This document shows, piece by piece, positions 25,673 to 35,662 of a stretch of DNA of 64,000 nt. This DNA is from Acidobacteriota bacterium. Its GTDB lineage: Bacteria; Acidobacteriota; Vicinamibacteria; Vicinamibacterales; SCN-69-37. Where the stretch lies: positions 189,241-253,240 of the forward strand of contig CANIII010000001.1 in the NCBI GenBank assembly GCA_947467605.1. The letters run 5' to 3'. The translations under genes and the position numbers were made by a program. The notes beneath the pieces are model-generated. The model worked only from the letters and a program-made list of their open reading frames with translations, was not told the DNA's origin and made no database searches. Within the stretch, counting starts at the first letter, position 1. The number at the start of each line of letters is the position of its first letter.

Positions 25673-26524
25673 TTACTTGACGACGGTGACTTCGAGCGGT
25701 TGATCGAGCCGAATGCGGAGAATGGTGCCGGGCGGCAGCTCGGCGTTGGCGCCGTCGCTCGCGGCCATGGTGCCGCCGCCGCCGATCAGAATGCCGGCGA
25801 GCATCCCTTTGCCACCACCGAGAATGCCGCCAAGAATCGCACCGGCCGCCGCGCCCACACCGATCCGGCCGGCATCGTCGCCCATCTTGCCATCGAGCGC
25901 CTGCACGACCGATGCGCGCATGGGCGGCCGCTTGCCGCCGATCACCATCTCGTCGAACGAGAGCGTGAGGCTGCCGCGGCGTTCCAGGCGGCCCGCCGGT
26001 CGCACGGAGCTGACAAAACCGCGAACCAGCGTCCCTGATGGAATCACGAGCTTGCCCGCCACCATCACATCCACCAGCGTCGTCGCCTCAAAGCGCTGCT
26101 CCACTTTTGCGGTGGCCGACGAGATCGCCGTCTGCATGCGCACATCCATCTGCGTCCCGACCGGCACCTTCACAACGACGGGCACCGGGTCGTCCGACAT
26201 GATGGGCAGGGCCTTCACGGTGGATGACTGCGTCTTCACGCGAAGTGTCTCGATCCGGTCGCCGAGGTCCGCGAGATCCTTCGGCGGCACTGAGCCCTCA
26301 CGGCGCAGCTTGACCTTCAGGTAGGTCAGGTCTTCCTGCAGTTCGGTGAGTGTCTTTTCGGACGCCACGGCGAGGGTGGGGTCAATCTTCTTCAGACCGG
26401 TCACCTGCTGCGAGACTTTGGTGATCTCGGCATCAAGCCGGGTCAGCGCCGCGGCCGTTGTCGACTGCGAGAAAGCTGAGCCGGCAAGGCTCAGGCACAC
26501 CACAAGGAAACTCAAGATCTTCAT
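25673..26524 (-). CDS. Exported coiled-coil protein with glycine-rich hydrophobic segment, function unknown
   Basis: About 283 aa from the ATG at 26524. A signal peptide (ILSFLVVCLSLAGSAFSQ) is followed by a coiled coil (about 25-100). A beta-rich domain then has VPVGTQMDVRMQTAISSAT and KLVIPSGTLVRGFVSSVRPA, which resembles the pattern of TrbI/VirB10-like beta-barrel domains. A glycine-zipper stretch (AAAGAILGGILGGGKGMLAG) and a hydrophobic C-terminal strand follow. It may be a periplasmic or outer-membrane-associated factor. I do not recognise a named family with confidence. Divergent from ispG across 50 bases. Confidence 0.75.
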   Translation of the reverse strand: MKILSFLVVCLSLAGSAFSQSTTAAALTRLDAEITKVSQQVTGLKKIDPTLAVASEKTLTELQEDLTYLKVKLRREGSVPPKDLADLGDRIETLRVKTQSSTVKALPIMSDDPVPVVVKVPVGTQMDVRMQTAISSATAKVEQRFEATTLVDVMVAGKLVIPSGTLVRGFVSSVRPAGRLERRGSLTLSFDEMVIGGKRPPMRASVVQALDGKMGDDAGRIGVGAAAGAILGGILGGGKGMLAGILIGGGGTMAASDGANAELPPGTILRIRLDQPLEVTVVK

Positions 26525-26574
26525 ACGTCCTCTATTGTCGGCCAAAACGGACAGTGTCAGTAGAATGTTAGACA

Positions 26575-27807
26575 GTGTCCATCAGCGTTCGACTTCATAA
26601 GACGACCGGCGTCAAGGTAGGGCCTGTCCTCATCGGCGGCGGCGCCCCTGTGGTGGTGCAGTCCATGACGATGACAGACACGGCCGACCCGAAGGCCACG
26701 GCGCAGCAGTGTATTGAGCTGGCGGGTGCGGGTTCCGAGCTCGTGCGCATCACCGTGAATACGCCGGAAGCGGCAGCCGCGGTGCCCGAGATCAAGCAGC
26801 GGATGCTCGACGCAGGCTGTGCGGCGCCGCTCATTGGCGACTTTCACTACAACGGACATTTGCTGCTGACGCGCTATCCGGACGCGGCGCGCGCGCTCGA
26901 CAAGTACCGCATCAATCCAGGCAACGTCGGCACGGGCAAGCGGCGTGACGAGCAGTTCTCGATGATCTGCGACGTCGCGGTGCAGAATCAGAAACCCGTG
27001 CGCATCGGCGTCAATGGCGGCTCACTCAATCAAGAGCTCGTGATGGCGAAGATGCAGGAGAACACGGACCAGCATCTCGGCCTGACGTCGGAAGAAGTCA
27101 TCAACGAGTGCATGGTGCTGTCGGCGTTACAGTCGACCGATCTCGCCGTCGAATGCGGTCTGCGCAAGGATCAGATCATCATCTCGTGCAAAGTCTCTCG
27201 GCCGCGCGATCTGATCGCCGTGTATCGCGACCTCTCGAAGCGCACGTCGCAGCCACTGCATCTGGGGCTCACTGAAGCGGGTATGGGCACGAAGGGCATC
27301 GCGTGGTCGGCGGCTGCGCTCGGCATTCTGCTCAATGAAGGCATCGGCGACACGATCCGTGTGTCGTTGACGCCGAAGCCGGGCGGCGATCGTCGCGAAG
27401 AGGTCTACGCGGCGTGCGAGATTCTGCAGGCGCTCGGGCTCCGTTCGTTCTCACCATCGATCACCGCCTGCCCCGGCTGCGGCCGCACCACTTCGTCCAC
27501 CTTCCAGGAACTCGCCGAGCGCGTGCAGGGTTACGTGCGCGAGATGATGCCGACGTGGAAGACGACGCGTCCCGGTGTGGAGACGATGACGGTCGCCGTG
27601 ATGGGATGCGTGGTGAACGGCCCCGGCGAGTCGAAGGCCGCGAACATCGGTATCTCGCTGCCGGGCACGGGCGAGTCGCCCAACTGCCCCGTCTTCATCG
27701 ACGGCGTGCATGCGACGACCATGCGCGGCAACTATGACGAGCTGGCGGCGGCGTTTCAGAAGCTCGTGGACGACTACGTTGATAGAAAGTACCCGGCGGT
27801 CAAATAG
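26575..27807 (+). CDS. ispG: IspG (GcpE), 4-hydroxy-3-methylbut-2-enyl-diphosphate synthase
   Basis: A 410-aa enzyme of the MEP isoprenoid pathway that reduces 2-C-methyl-erythritol cyclodiphosphate to HMBPP with a [4Fe-4S] cluster. Seen: [20 protein letters not shown] at the N-terminus, [27 protein letters not shown], and the cluster Cys in [13 protein letters not shown] and [18 protein letters not shown]. Length is full for the bacterial form. The start is the GTG at 26575; no Shine-Dalgarno is evident. Single-gene transcript by context, divergent from the gene at 26524. Confidence 0.97.
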   Translation: MSISVRLHKTTGVKVGPVLIGGGAPVVVQSMTMTDTADPKATAQQCIELAGAGSELVRITVNTPEAAAAVPEIKQRMLDAGCAAPLIGDFHYNGHLLLTRYPDAARALDKYRINPGNVGTGKRRDEQFSMICDVAVQNQKPVRIGVNGGSLNQELVMAKMQENTDQHLGLTSEEVINECMVLSALQSTDLAVECGLRKDQIIISCKVSRPRDLIAVYRDLSKRTSQPLHLGLTEAGMGTKGIAWSAAALGILLNEGIGDTIRVSLTPKPGGDRREEVYAACEILQALGLRSFSPSITACPGCGRTTSSTFQELAERVQGYVREMMPTWKTTRPGVETMTVAVMGCVVNGPGESKAANIGISLPGTGESPNCPVFIDGVHATTMRGNYDELAAAFQKLVDDYVDRKYPAVK

Positions 27808-27834
27808 GCCCGGCCTGCGGTGTATTCTTGCCGC

Positions 27835-30783
27835 ATGCGACGCACCTCTTTTGTCCTTGTTGTAGCGGCCCTCGCCTTCTCTGCGGGGCTGTCGACCTTC
27901 GCACAATCCAAGCCCATTCCTGGATTTGCCGACTACGGCAAGTTCGAGAGCATCGCGCCTGCCGGCGGTGGTGGTGGAGGTCGTGGTGGACGAGGTGGTG
28001 GCGGAGGCGGTGGTCTGTCGAATGATGGCAAATGGCTCGGCTACACGGTCACGAAGTCGAATCGCGACACCGAGCTGCGGTTGCTCGAGCTCGCAACGAG
28101 CAAGGTCACCGCTGAGCCGAACGGCGCCCAGCTCACCTACACGTCAGACATGAAATGGGCGGCCTGGAGCGTCGGCTATTCGCAGGCGCAGCAGGATCGC
28201 ATGCGCGCGCAGAACCAGCCGGTGCAGAACAAGCTCGCGCTGATGAATCTCGCGGCGGGCACGAAGACCTCCATCGACAACGTCCAGAGTTTCTCGTTCA
28301 GCAGCGATGGCAAGTTCCTCCTCGTGCGCCGCTATCCACCGGCGACCGCTGGTGGAGGTGGAGCCGCCGCGGCGGCAGCGCCGGCCGGACGCGCGGGCGG
28401 TGGGCGCGGCGGTGGCGCGGCACTCGATGATGCCCCGGCGAGCGGCGGCACCATCGGCATTCGCAATCTGTCGACGGGCGCGGAGATGACGTTCGGTAAC
28501 GTCGGCGAAGAGAGCTGGCAAGACACCGGCGCGATGCTGGCGATGACGATCAGCGCCGCGGATCAGGCCGGCAACGGCGTACAACTCTACAACGCGGCGA
28601 CCGGCGAACTGCGCGTGCTCGACTCGGCGGCGGCTGGATACCTCGGTCTCGCGTGGCGCAACGATGCGGCGGACATCGTCGTGATGCGGAGCAAGGCCGA
28701 CGACAAGAAGGACGGCCTCACGTACCAGATCCTCGCGTGGACGGGTGCGGGCACGAGCGCCGAAAAGAAGCTGACATACGACCCAACCACGGACACGAAG
28801 TTCCCCGCCGGCAATCGCCTCGTCTCCTTCCGTCGTCCGTCGTGGAGTGATGATGGCACGTCTGTGTTCCTGGGATTCACGAAATGGGAAGACAAGCCTG
28901 CACCTGCGGGGCGCGGAGGTCGTGGCGCAGCGACGGCTGGTGATACTGCGGCCGCCGAGCCACCAGTCGAACCCGCTGATGTCGCCGTGTGGAATTGGCA
29001 GGATGCAGACGTGATGTCGAAGCAGAAGCTGAGCGCCAATGCGGATCGTCGACGCAATCTGCTCGCGGTCTGGCATCTCGATACCGGCGCGCTGACGGCG
29101 ATCGGCAAAGACTTTCAGGAAACGGTGACGCCGATTCGGCGCACCAACACGGCGCTGGTGTCGGAGTGGAGCAAGTACGCGATGGAGCGCAGCATCGGTC
29201 GTGGCGCAGCGGACCTGTATCTCGCTGACCTGACGACAGGGGCGCGCACGCCGCTCAAAATGAACGTGAGCGGCAACGCCTCAGTGAGCACCAACGGCAA
29301 GTATGTGCTCTTCGTTGACGCGGATCAGTACTGGACGATCAGCCTCGCAACCAAGACGGTCACGAACATCACCGCGAAGGTGCCAACATCATTCGTGAAC
29401 AAGGACTCTGACCAGACCACCAAGCAGAAACCGATGTTCGGCACAGGCGGTTGGACGAAAGACGATGCTGCCGTTGTGGTGTACGACAAGTACGACATCT
29501 GGCACGTGGCGGCCGATGGATCGAGTGCGAAGAAGCTCACAGACGGCAAAGCCGAGATGGTTGTCCATCGACTCTCGCCGATCGATGCATCCACTGACGG
29601 TGTAGATCTCTCGAAGCCGCAGTACGTCGCGCTCTTTGGCACCACGTCGAAGAAGTCGGGATACGGTTTGCTCAAGCCCGGCGCGGCTGTCGAGAGACTC
29701 GTCTTCGCCGACAAGTCGGTGACGGGGCTCGGCAAGGCCAAGGATGCCGACGTCTTCGTGCACACCGTGCAGGACTACAACGACTCGCCCGACATCTTTG
29801 TGAGCGGCCCGCAGTTGTCGAACGCGAAGCAGGTCACGACGACCAACGCATTCCTTGGCGACTATGCGTGGGGCAAGACGGAGACCGTCGACTACGTCAC
29901 CGACAAGTGGCACGGCATGCAGAAGCTGCAGGGCACGCTCTACTACCCGGCCGGCTACGAGCCCGGCAAGCAGTATCCGATGATCGTCTACATGTACGAG
30001 CTGCTCTCAGACAACGCGCACCGGTTCGTCGTGCCGAGTGATCGCGACTACTACAACACGTCGGTCTTCACGACCCACGGCTACTTCGTGTTGCAGCCCG
30101 ACATCACGTTCAAGCCGCGTGAACCTGGACTGTCCGTGGTCTCGTGCGTGACGGCCGCGATCAAGGCCGTCACCGCGAAGGGGGCGGTGGATCCGAAGCG
30201 CGTTGGCGTGATCGGCCATTCGTGGGGCGGCTTCGACTCGGCGTTTCTCGCCACGCACACGCAGGGTCTGCTCGCGACCGCCATCGCCGGCGCTGCGATC
30301 ACGGACCTGGTCAGCAACTACGGCAACGGTCACTGGAGCTCCGGCATTGCGGAGACCGATCACATCGAGACCGGGCAGCAGCGCATGGAAGTACCGCTCT
30401 ATGAGGATCTGCAGGCCTACATCCGCAACTCGGCGGTGTTCAACGTCGCCAACATGACCGTGCCACTGCTGCTTGAAGTCGGCAATCAGGACGGCACGGT
30501 CTTCTACCATCAGGGCGTCGAGCTCTACAACATTGCCCGTCGCGCGAAGAAGCCCGTGGTGATGATCGAGTACAACGCGGAAGATCACGGCCTCTCGCAG
30601 TACAAAGATCAGAAGGACTACCAGCAGCGCATCCTGCAGTGGTTCGGCCACTACCTCAAGGGCGAGAAGGCCCCAGACTGGATCACGAAGGGCCAGAGCT
30701 ATCTGGAGCGGCAGGACGAAGTGAAAAAGCTCACCGCAACGCCTGCAGGTGCCGGCCGCGGAGGCCGGGGCGGGGTGCAGTAG
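27835..30783 (+). CDS. S9 family (prolyl oligopeptidase-type) exported peptidase
   Basis: About 982 aa from ATG 27835. A signal peptide (RTSFVLVVAALAFSAGLSTF) leads to a beta-propeller with repeated blades (AAWSVGYSQAQQD, KFLLVRRYPP), then an alpha/beta-hydrolase domain. Catalytic Ser is in GVIGHSWGGFDS (about 795), Asp in LEVGNQDGTVFYH, His in AEDHGLSQY near the C-terminus. It should cleave peptides in the periplasm or outside. Three Gly/Arg-rich stretches are inserted: after the signal peptide, near residue 180, and at the extreme C-terminus (GAGRGGRGGVQ). Length is greater than ordinary S9 members because of these inserts and extra propeller sequence. Confidence 0.92.
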   Translation: MRRTSFVLVVAALAFSAGLSTFAQSKPIPGFADYGKFESIAPAGGGGGGRGGRGGGGGGGLSNDGKWLGYTVTKSNRDTELRLLELATSKVTAEPNGAQLTYTSDMKWAAWSVGYSQAQQDRMRAQNQPVQNKLALMNLAAGTKTSIDNVQSFSFSSDGKFLLVRRYPPATAGGGGAAAAAAPAGRAGGGRGGGAALDDAPASGGTIGIRNLSTGAEMTFGNVGEESWQDTGAMLAMTISAADQAGNGVQLYNAATGELRVLDSAAAGYLGLAWRNDAADIVVMRSKADDKKDGLTYQILAWTGAGTSAEKKLTYDPTTDTKFPAGNRLVSFRRPSWSDDGTSVFLGFTKWEDKPAPAGRGGRGAATAGDTAAAEPPVEPADVAVWNWQDADVMSKQKLSANADRRRNLLAVWHLDTGALTAIGKDFQETVTPIRRTNTALVSEWSKYAMERSIGRGAADLYLADLTTGARTPLKMNVSGNASVSTNGKYVLFVDADQYWTISLATKTVTNITAKVPTSFVNKDSDQTTKQKPMFGTGGWTKDDAAVVVYDKYDIWHVAADGSSAKKLTDGKAEMVVHRLSPIDASTDGVDLSKPQYVALFGTTSKKSGYGLLKPGAAVERLVFADKSVTGLGKAKDADVFVHTVQDYNDSPDIFVSGPQLSNAKQVTTTNAFLGDYAWGKTETVDYVTDKWHGMQKLQGTLYYPAGYEPGKQYPMIVYMYELLSDNAHRFVVPSDRDYYNTSVFTTHGYFVLQPDITFKPREPGLSVVSCVTAAIKAVTAKGAVDPKRVGVIGHSWGGFDSAFLATHTQGLLATAIAGAAITDLVSNYGNGHWSSGIAETDHIETGQQRMEVPLYEDLQAYIRNSAVFNVANMTVPLLLEVGNQDGTVFYHQGVELYNIARRAKKPVVMIEYNAEDHGLSQYKDQKDYQQRILQWFGHYLKGEKAPDWITKGQSYLERQDEVKKLTATPAGAGRGGRGGVQ

Positions 30784-30796
30784 CGGTCTATCAATG

Positions 30797-30831
30797 AAAA
30801 ACGCCGCGGCGGCCACACGGCCACCGCGGCG
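30797..30831 (-). terminator. Intrinsic terminator of the TonB-receptor gene
   Basis: On the minus strand a hairpin CGCCGCGG-T-GGCC / GGCC-G-CCGCGGCG (stem of 12 pairs plus one mismatch, 4-base loop, 30831-30802) is followed by five T residues (30801-30797). It lies 23 bases past the stop of the TonB-receptor gene and just past the stop of the convergent S9 gene. Confidence 0.85.
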
Positions 30832-30853
30832 CCTCGTCTGGAAGTGAAGCCGC

Positions 30854-33265
30854 TTACTTCTTCATCAGATCAAACGTGATCGCGAACGACACGCTGCGGG
30901 CTGACGTGACTGTCAGAATGTCGCCGCCATTGGGCACATTGGATTTCGATGAGAACGCATTAACGCCCGTCGTCGCGTTGACGTCGAACAGGTTGTTCAC
31001 GCCGAACTTCAGCTTCGAGCGGCCGAGCAGCGACGATCCTTTGAGCGTGTAGTTCACGAACATGTTCGTCATCGTGATCGGATCGATGGTGAACGCCTCG
31101 TGTGCCGAGCCGTTGTCGTTATACATCGTGCCAATGCGCTTGGCGAACACGCCGACGCTCAGGTGCGAGTCGCCGTAGGTGACCCCGATGGTCTCGGTGT
31201 CTTTCGGCGCGTTCTGGATCCACTGGTTCGTATCCTGGTAGCGGCTTGAGCCCTTGGTGGCGTTGCCATAGACGAACAGTCCGCCGCCCACCGCAAAGGT
31301 CGATTCCACCTCGACGCCCTTCGACGTCGACTTACCCGCCGCGAAGAACGTCGTGTTGCCCCCTGCATCGGTCGACGACTGGTAGTCGTTGTCAAATTCG
31401 GTCTTGTAGACATCGACGTCCAGAGTGAGACGGTTGTGCTTGAACACGGTGCCCGCCTGCCACGTCTTGGCCTCGATCGGCTTGGGCGTCACGACGGTCG
31501 CGGCATTCTTCGTGTCGAATGCCTTGCTCGGCGGGATGTTGCTGCCGGTCGCGTACTGCCCGTAGATCGACCAGTTCGACTGCGCGAGGTAGTGCACATC
31601 GAACGACGGCTGGTACGACTTGTAGGTGACCGAGTGCTGAATGAACGGCGCGCCACCGAGATTGCCGACCGTCTTGCCGTTGTCAGCAAACTGCGTGAAG
31701 TCCTGCTTGTAGCTCGCCATCTTGTAGCCTGGCGTCACGCGCAGACGCGACGTGAGCTGGAACTGATATTCGATGTACGGCTGGATCGTCGTCGTGTTGA
31801 ACTTCTCGTGGAAATTCGGCAGCGCGGCGTTGACCCACGTCCGCGGATCCGACGGGGTCTGATAGCGATCCGTCTTGGCGTATTCGTACCACAGGCCCGT
31901 ACGCAGGACGCCGAATCGCGACGTCTGCGTCAGTGGCAGCAGGTTGCCGTACTTGCGGTAGCTGTTCAACTTGTCCGTGGCGCTCGTCGCCGAAATGGTG
32001 GTCGGGCTGTTGAAGTTCTGCTTGTTGTAGTAGTAGAGCGTGTAGACCTTGTTGTCGACGACCCAGCCGTGGCCCAGATCCGTCCGGAAACCGACGTATT
32101 CGAAGTCGGTCGGCACGTCGTAGAAGTTGTAGCCGAAGTAGTTCGGGTCCGCCGGGTTGTTGGTCAGCAGGTAGTTCCGCCCGAACTTGGCGACCTGGTC
32201 GCGCGTCGCGCCCTTCGTGTCGGGCGTGTTGCTCTTGTAGCGGATGACGCCGGAGAACGCGGTCAGCGAGGTCGTCGGCGAGATCGCCAGCAGGTACTTG
32301 GCCGAGAACCCTTTGCGCTTCTGGCTGTTAAACATCTGAAAGCCATCGGACGACATGTCGTGTGCATCAACATAGAGGTGCGACTTGCCGATCGCGCCGG
32401 AGTCGAACTGAAAGTCATAGAGCTTCGTGTTGAACGAGCTGGCCGACATCGTGACACTCCCGTGCATGTTCTGGTCGAAGTGACGCGACTGGAGTTCAAT
32501 CGACCCGCCGAACGTGGACGGCCCGATTGAGGCCGCCGAACCGGGACTCCGCTGGAGCACCGTGCCGCCGACGAACTGCGACGGGAAGAACACGTGCGAA
32601 TGATGCGTTGGGTCATTCGTATCGTTGAACGGAATGCCGTCGAACGTCATCGAGTAATAGCCGTCCTTGAACCCGCGAAAGAACGTCTTGGTATCGCTGA
32701 GGCCGGGGCCGTTCGCGCTGAAACTGAATGTGCCCGGCGCCATCTGAATCACCTGGCTGAAGTCCGACACTGGCGCCGTGAAGTCGCGCACGTACTGATC
32801 GCTGATCGAGGAGGTCGCCGACCTCGCCTCCAGGGATCCCTGCGATGGCGCCATGCGCGCCGCGCCCGGCAGCGTGACCGACACGTCGACCTGCTCGTTG
32901 ATGGCGCCGACCGCCAGCGTGAAGTTCAGCGTCGCCGTCTTGCCGGCGATGACTTCCACGTTGTTGCGTGTGTCGATCGCAAAACCGTTTGCGGTGATAT
33001 CGACGGCATAGCGCCCCGGGGGCAGTGCCGCAATGGAGAATCGGCCTTTGTCGTCGGTGACCGCAGTCGCCGACGCGTTCGTGATGAGATGACGCGCCAC
33101 GACGGCGGCGTTCGCAACCGCCTTGCCTTCTGGATCCAGCACCGTGCCAGTCAGAGAGACCAGCGCGGTCTGCGCAAACACGACGCCACGACCAACGGGC
33201 GAGAACACGAGCATGGCGGCAACGATGCACATCGTCATCCGCACTTTGGTAAACACACGAAACAT
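30854..33265 (-). CDS. TonB-dependent outer-membrane receptor with N-terminal carboxypeptidase-like domain
   Basis: About 803 aa. Signal peptide (MCIVAAMLVFSPVGRGVVFAQ), then a carboxypeptidase regulatory-like beta-sandwich (SLTGTVLDPEGKAVANA, GRFSIAALPPGRYAVDI), a plug, and a 22-strand-type barrel ending in SFAITFDLMKK. Such receptors are abundant in Acidobacteriota and Bacteroidota and import large substrates using TonB energy; this one's ligand is unknown. I start at ATG 33265, which has AGGAGG 6 bases upstream; the frame opens earlier at 33376. It ends with a good intrinsic terminator. Confidence 0.94.
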   Translation of the reverse strand: MFRVFTKVRMTMCIVAAMLVFSPVGRGVVFAQTALVSLTGTVLDPEGKAVANAAVVARHLITNASATAVTDDKGRFSIAALPPGRYAVDITANGFAIDTRNNVEVIAGKTATLNFTLAVGAINEQVDVSVTLPGAARMAPSQGSLEARSATSSISDQYVRDFTAPVSDFSQVIQMAPGTFSFSANGPGLSDTKTFFRGFKDGYYSMTFDGIPFNDTNDPTHHSHVFFPSQFVGGTVLQRSPGSAASIGPSTFGGSIELQSRHFDQNMHGSVTMSASSFNTKLYDFQFDSGAIGKSHLYVDAHDMSSDGFQMFNSQKRKGFSAKYLLAISPTTSLTAFSGVIRYKSNTPDTKGATRDQVAKFGRNYLLTNNPADPNYFGYNFYDVPTDFEYVGFRTDLGHGWVVDNKVYTLYYYNKQNFNSPTTISATSATDKLNSYRKYGNLLPLTQTSRFGVLRTGLWYEYAKTDRYQTPSDPRTWVNAALPNFHEKFNTTTIQPYIEYQFQLTSRLRVTPGYKMASYKQDFTQFADNGKTVGNLGGAPFIQHSVTYKSYQPSFDVHYLAQSNWSIYGQYATGSNIPPSKAFDTKNAATVVTPKPIEAKTWQAGTVFKHNRLTLDVDVYKTEFDNDYQSSTDAGGNTTFFAAGKSTSKGVEVESTFAVGGGLFVYGNATKGSSRYQDTNQWIQNAPKDTETIGVTYGDSHLSVGVFAKRIGTMYNDNGSAHEAFTIDPITMTNMFVNYTLKGSSLLGRSKLKFGVNNLFDVNATTGVNAFSSKSNVPNGGDILTVTSARSVSFAITFDLMKK

Positions 33266-33414
33266 GTAGTGCCTCCTGGGAATCAAGCGACTTACGAGGC
33301 ACACCGTAGCAATCGCATGTAACGCGGTTGCGTCGTTTCTGAAAGAGATCTGAAATGTCGCCGATGTTGCACGCACGATACGGCGTCGCTACATGCCGCC
33401 GATAGCGTCGTGTC

Positions 33415-34611
33415 ATGCGAAGACTGGTCACCGTCGCCCTCCTGTGTTTGTTTGTCGTGAACGCTGGGGCATCGAGTGCCGTGCCCACCGAGATCGTGCA
33501 GTTCGTGTTCACGTCCGACTCGCACTTCGGACTGACGCGGAAGGCATTCCGGGGCCAGGCGAACGTGGACGCCGCGATCGTCAATGAGGCGCTCGTCGCC
33601 ACGATCAACGCGCTGCCATCGGCAGCGATTCCCAAAGATGGCGGAATCGGTGGCGGAGCGTCAGTGGGCTCGATCGATTTCGTGGCGAATGCCGGAGATA
33701 TCGCCAATCGCTCCGAGACCACAGACACCGAGCAGATCCAGCCTGCGTCGGTCTCATGGACAGAGTTCCAGCGTGTGTATCTGCAGGGCGTGCGGCTGCA
33801 GAATCACGAGGGCCAGCGATCACCGGTGTTCGTGGTGCCTGGCAACCATGACGTCTCGAACGCCATCGGATACCACCGGCCCATGGTGCCGGCGACTGAT
33901 CCGACCTCGCTCATCGGCATCTACAACTTGATGATGCGGCCCAACGTGCCGCTGACGCCGGCCTCCTTCAGCTACCCGCGGGATCGCGTGCAGACGACGC
34001 GCGATATTGGCGGCGTGCACTTTATCTTCCTGACCGTCTGGCCAGACTCCTCAGAGCGCGCATGGATCGCGCGCGATCTGGCATCGATCCCGGCCAACAT
34101 GCCGGTCATGCTGGTGACCCACGATCAGCCTGATGCCGAGGGGAAACACTTTACGAACCCTGCTGGTTTGCACGACATCAACGCCACCGACAAATTCGAG
34201 AATCTGCTGGTGGACGCGCTCGACGACGGTCCGACCATTGAGGCGCCATCGGTGCGCGAACAGGCGGGTCTCGAGCGATTCCTCGCCGACCATCCGAATG
34301 TGACTGCGTACTTTCACGGCAACTCGAACTGGAATCAGTTCTACGACTGGACGGGGCCGGATCAGTCGCTCGCGCTGCACGTGTTCCGGGTCGACTCACC
34401 AATGAAGGGCAACTTCTCAGCGAACGACGAGACCGTGATGTCGTTTCAGTTGGCAACGATCGACATGGCGTCCAGGCGCATGACCGTGCGCGAAGTACTC
34501 TGGAACGCGCACAGAGGTGCGGCCGGCACCGAAATCACCTGGGGCGCATCAACGACGGTCGCGCTGTCACCTCGCCCACGGGTGCTGCCGGGTGGTTCAG
34601 CGCGGTATTAA
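33415..34611 (+). CDS. Exported calcineurin-like metallophosphoesterase
   Basis: A 398-aa exported metallophosphoesterase. Signal peptide ends near ASSAV (about 22). Metal-site motifs in order: FTSDSHFG (D-x-H), NAGDIAN (GD), PGNHDVSNA (GNHD), MLVTHDQPD and AYFHGNSNWNQF (GHxH-like). It acts in the periplasm or outside on an unknown phosphoester. It is divergent from the TonB-receptor gene; the 149-base gap should hold both promoters, though I cannot point to a strong site in it. Confidence 0.9.
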   Translation: MRRLVTVALLCLFVVNAGASSAVPTEIVQFVFTSDSHFGLTRKAFRGQANVDAAIVNEALVATINALPSAAIPKDGGIGGGASVGSIDFVANAGDIANRSETTDTEQIQPASVSWTEFQRVYLQGVRLQNHEGQRSPVFVVPGNHDVSNAIGYHRPMVPATDPTSLIGIYNLMMRPNVPLTPASFSYPRDRVQTTRDIGGVHFIFLTVWPDSSERAWIARDLASIPANMPVMLVTHDQPDAEGKHFTNPAGLHDINATDKFENLLVDALDDGPTIEAPSVREQAGLERFLADHPNVTAYFHGNSNWNQFYDWTGPDQSLALHVFRVDSPMKGNFSANDETVMSFQLATIDMASRRMTVREVLWNAHRGAAGTEITWGASTTVALSPRPRVLPGGSARY

Positions 34612-34628
34612 CGCACACGAAACCGTTT

Positions 34629-34649
34629 CGTTGCGGTGTTGCCGCAACG
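34629..34649. other. Perfect 8-base hairpin after the phosphoesterase gene
   Basis: CGTTGCGG-TGTTG-CCGCAACG, 17 bases past the stop codon at 34611. No T-run follows on the plus strand, so terminator activity is uncertain. The remaining 34650-34894 holds no gene I can support and no clear promoter; it contains a C/T-rich stretch and two copies of GGTTGCGGC. Confidence 0.4.
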
Positions 34650-34894
34650 GGCTGGCATTCTGCTCTTCGAGGCTGAATGTCGGCCTCGCACCAAAAGGTC
34701 GGTACGGCCGCGTATGTCGGCCGTCACGACCACCCTCTCGGAAACCACCCCATCGGGTCCGGGGATCTGTCCAGGGTTGCGGCGCACTCCGCGACTTCCT
34801 CTCCTCCTCCTCCTAGCGGGGGTTGCGGCAAGCACTCAACACCGGACAGGTCCACGGGCCCGATGGCCTCTCATCTCGATAGATAATCTGAACG

Positions 34895-35662
34895 GTGGAA
34901 TCGACTGACTCGCGCGCGCTGATCCGATCAGTTGTCGTGTGTGTGCTCTTGGTCTGTGCGCGGACTGCCAGCGCGCAGCAGCCGGCACCGCAAGCGGCGA
35001 GGAGCCCGGTCTATGTCGGCGTCTCGTTGGGCCTCCAACACAACACGGCGGCCGCTGAGCCGTGTGTGCCGCCGGGCAACCGCGGCATCTTCTGCGGCGA
35101 CGCGACCGGAACCTCACCTGGCGTGGTCGGCATGCTCGGCGTCTTTATCACGCACCAATTCGCGCTTGAAATCTCGGGTTCACTGGCCCAGAGCCACACT
35201 GGGCACTCGTCGTACGATGGGCTTTCCCACACTGACAGTGACATCACGACCGGGACCTACGAGCACGCTGACCGCTCGATGTCGGCACAACTGCGGCTGC
35301 GCGCCGGTAGCGCGGTCGGCGCTTCGTTCGAGCCGGTGATTGGCGTTGTCCTCATGCATGCGACTGACAGCCTCGCGCAACAGAATCGTGTGATCACAAC
35401 GTCGGGTAATCCCACGCACACCCTCTCGAGACCTGACTCGTCCACAAGCCGCTCTGCGGCAGGTTTCCTGATCGGCGCAGATATCGTGTCTCCCGCCAGC
35501 CACGGCGTCTCAATCGTTGGTTCGTTCAGACTGCGATGGATCGGCTGGCCTGAGCGAACCAATTCCAGTTACAACCCGAGCCCTGAGCAAGTGGTCCCTG
35601 CAGCGGCGGGTCGTCAGTCGATGACGATTGGCGTCGGCGTCCGTTTCGGTGGCCATCGGTGA
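34895..35662 (+). CDS. Small outer-membrane beta-barrel protein
   Basis: A 255-aa exported protein with a GTG start and a signal peptide ending near TASAQ (about 27). It has alternating hydrophobic strands such as SPVYVGVSLGLQHN, HQFALEISGSLAQS, AQLRLRAGSAVGAS and a terminal strand SMTIGVGVRFGG. This pattern suggests an eight-strand OmpA/OmpW-like barrel. Two Cys in a loop (PCVPPG...FCGD) may be disulfide-bonded. The family is not recognised. Its stop overlaps the rlmF start by 4 bases (GTGA). Confidence 0.8.
   Translation: MESTDSRALIRSVVVCVLLVCARTASAQQPAPQAARSPVYVGVSLGLQHNTAAAEPCVPPGNRGIFCGDATGTSPGVVGMLGVFITHQFALEISGSLAQSHTGHSSYDGLSHTDSDITTGTYEHADRSMSAQLRLRAGSAVGASFEPVIGVVLMHATDSLAQQNRVITTSGNPTHTLSRPDSSTSRSAAGFLIGADIVSPASHGVSIVGSFRLRWIGWPERTNSSYNPSPEQVVPAAAGRQSMTIGVGVRFGGHR

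Noticed and set aside
26525..26574. TTGTCG and TAGAAT as a promoter for ispG
   Set aside because: Spacing is 20 bases, too long for a normal sigma-70 promoter.
31436..32530. A 364-codon plus-strand open frame opposite the TonB receptor
   Set aside because: Arg/Val-rich antisense shadow with no domain; the receptor gene is certain.
34636..34908. Small open frame of 90 codons between the phosphoesterase and barrel genes
   Set aside because: No ribosome site, no family, and it reads through the next gene's start region out of frame.
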